This document shows, piece after piece, positions 63,782-64,000 of a stretch of DNA of 64,000 nt. Within the stretch, counting starts at the first letter, position 1, and each line of letters opens with the position of its first letter. The notes under the pieces were generated by a model that saw nothing but the letters and a program-made list of their open reading frames with translations, did not search any database and was not told the DNA's origin. Source of the stretch: Hippopus hippopus (Eukaryota; Mollusca; Bivalvia; Cardiida; Cardiidae); the NCBI GenBank assembly GCA_946811185.2, contig OX328101.1, forward strand, positions 26,830,122 through 26,894,121. Direction: 5' to 3'. The translations under genes and the position numbers were made by a program.

Positions 63782-64000
63782 CTGAAAAGGAAACAAAGGC
63801 ATCCAGTAGTGAAATTTTACAAAATAAAACATGTGAAAGATAACTGATCCTATTGCTCACCCAGAAAAATGTTCTAGTGGATATTTCGAGTCCCCGTCTG
63901 GCCACTACACTTCTCTCCTCTGGTTACATTAATTTTGGTGCCCAGTATGGGACCCTATTCTACACAGTTTTGAAATGGCTTTTATAGCAAGGTTTTTATC
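63782..64000 (-). other. SLC16 intron, 5' part cut by window edge
   Basis: The acceptor tract TTTGTTTCCTTTTCAG sits at the low end. No upstream exon is visible before the window ends. Confidence 0.7.

Noticed and set aside
63782..63905. Upstream extension of the SLC16 exon, including an ATG at 63905
   Set aside because: The added residues do not resemble SLC16, and a good acceptor with a pyrimidine tract lies at 63782.

Overview
The window looks like AT-rich nuclear DNA from an invertebrate animal, most likely a mollusc and probably a bivalve. This rests on interrupted genes with GT/AG introns, tRNA-headed SINEs, Tc1 and mariner relics, and repeat styles I associate with bivalve genomes. The species assignment is inference. 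I see no bacterial operons, no CRISPR and no intact virus.

One host gene is well supported. It lies on the minus strand and carries five coding exons at 63174-63781, 49386-49752, 40732-40838, 39167-39239 and 36263-36723. Together they encode about 537 residues of an SLC16 (monocarboxylate transporter family) protein whose motifs best fit the MCT8/MCT10 branch (thyroid hormone and aromatic amino acid carriers). All splice phases agree. The first coding exon, with the amino terminus and TM1, lies beyond position 64000. The introns reach 13.4 kb and are filled with repeats. Positions 1 to about 35900 are downstream intergenic DNA with no gene I can support, apart from one weak candidate 5' exon near 33.8-34.04 kb.

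The rest is a dense, nested repeat landscape. (1) More than 50 copies or fragments of one roughly 220-bp MITE occur in both orientations. It inserts at TTAA, has CYCTTTACC termini and a long central palindrome, and is probably a non-autonomous piggyBac-type element. Several copies carry paired, symmetric substitutions in both palindrome arms. (2) Three elements unrelated in sequence (29478-31166, 41246-41437, 55607-58288) begin with CA and end with TG, lie between 6-bp direct repeats, and look hAT-like. The second has a clean empty site in a paralogous repeat. (3) A fold-back element at 22251-23355 has minisatellite arms and a 9-bp target duplication. (4) Long arrays of about 145-bp units are bounded by an ACAAGAGGGCC leader and a terminal GCTCACCTGAG inverted repeat. 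A sister family has the same layout with GCTCTACTGGC. (5) tRNA-derived SINEs often have visible nesting: a MITE inside a SINE, SINEs inside a hAT-like element and inside a satellite, and a minisatellite grown inside a SINE. (6) There are two satellite blocks (14.77-15.41 kb and 15.72-18.09 kb), a dead mariner (52.37-53.69 kb), a dead Tc1 (21.36-22.16 kb) and several short hairpin repeat families.

No active transposase is visible, so all mobile families here would depend on enzymes made elsewhere. The MITEs lie both between genes and inside SLC16 introns, and in two cases end within about 30 bp of a 3' splice site.
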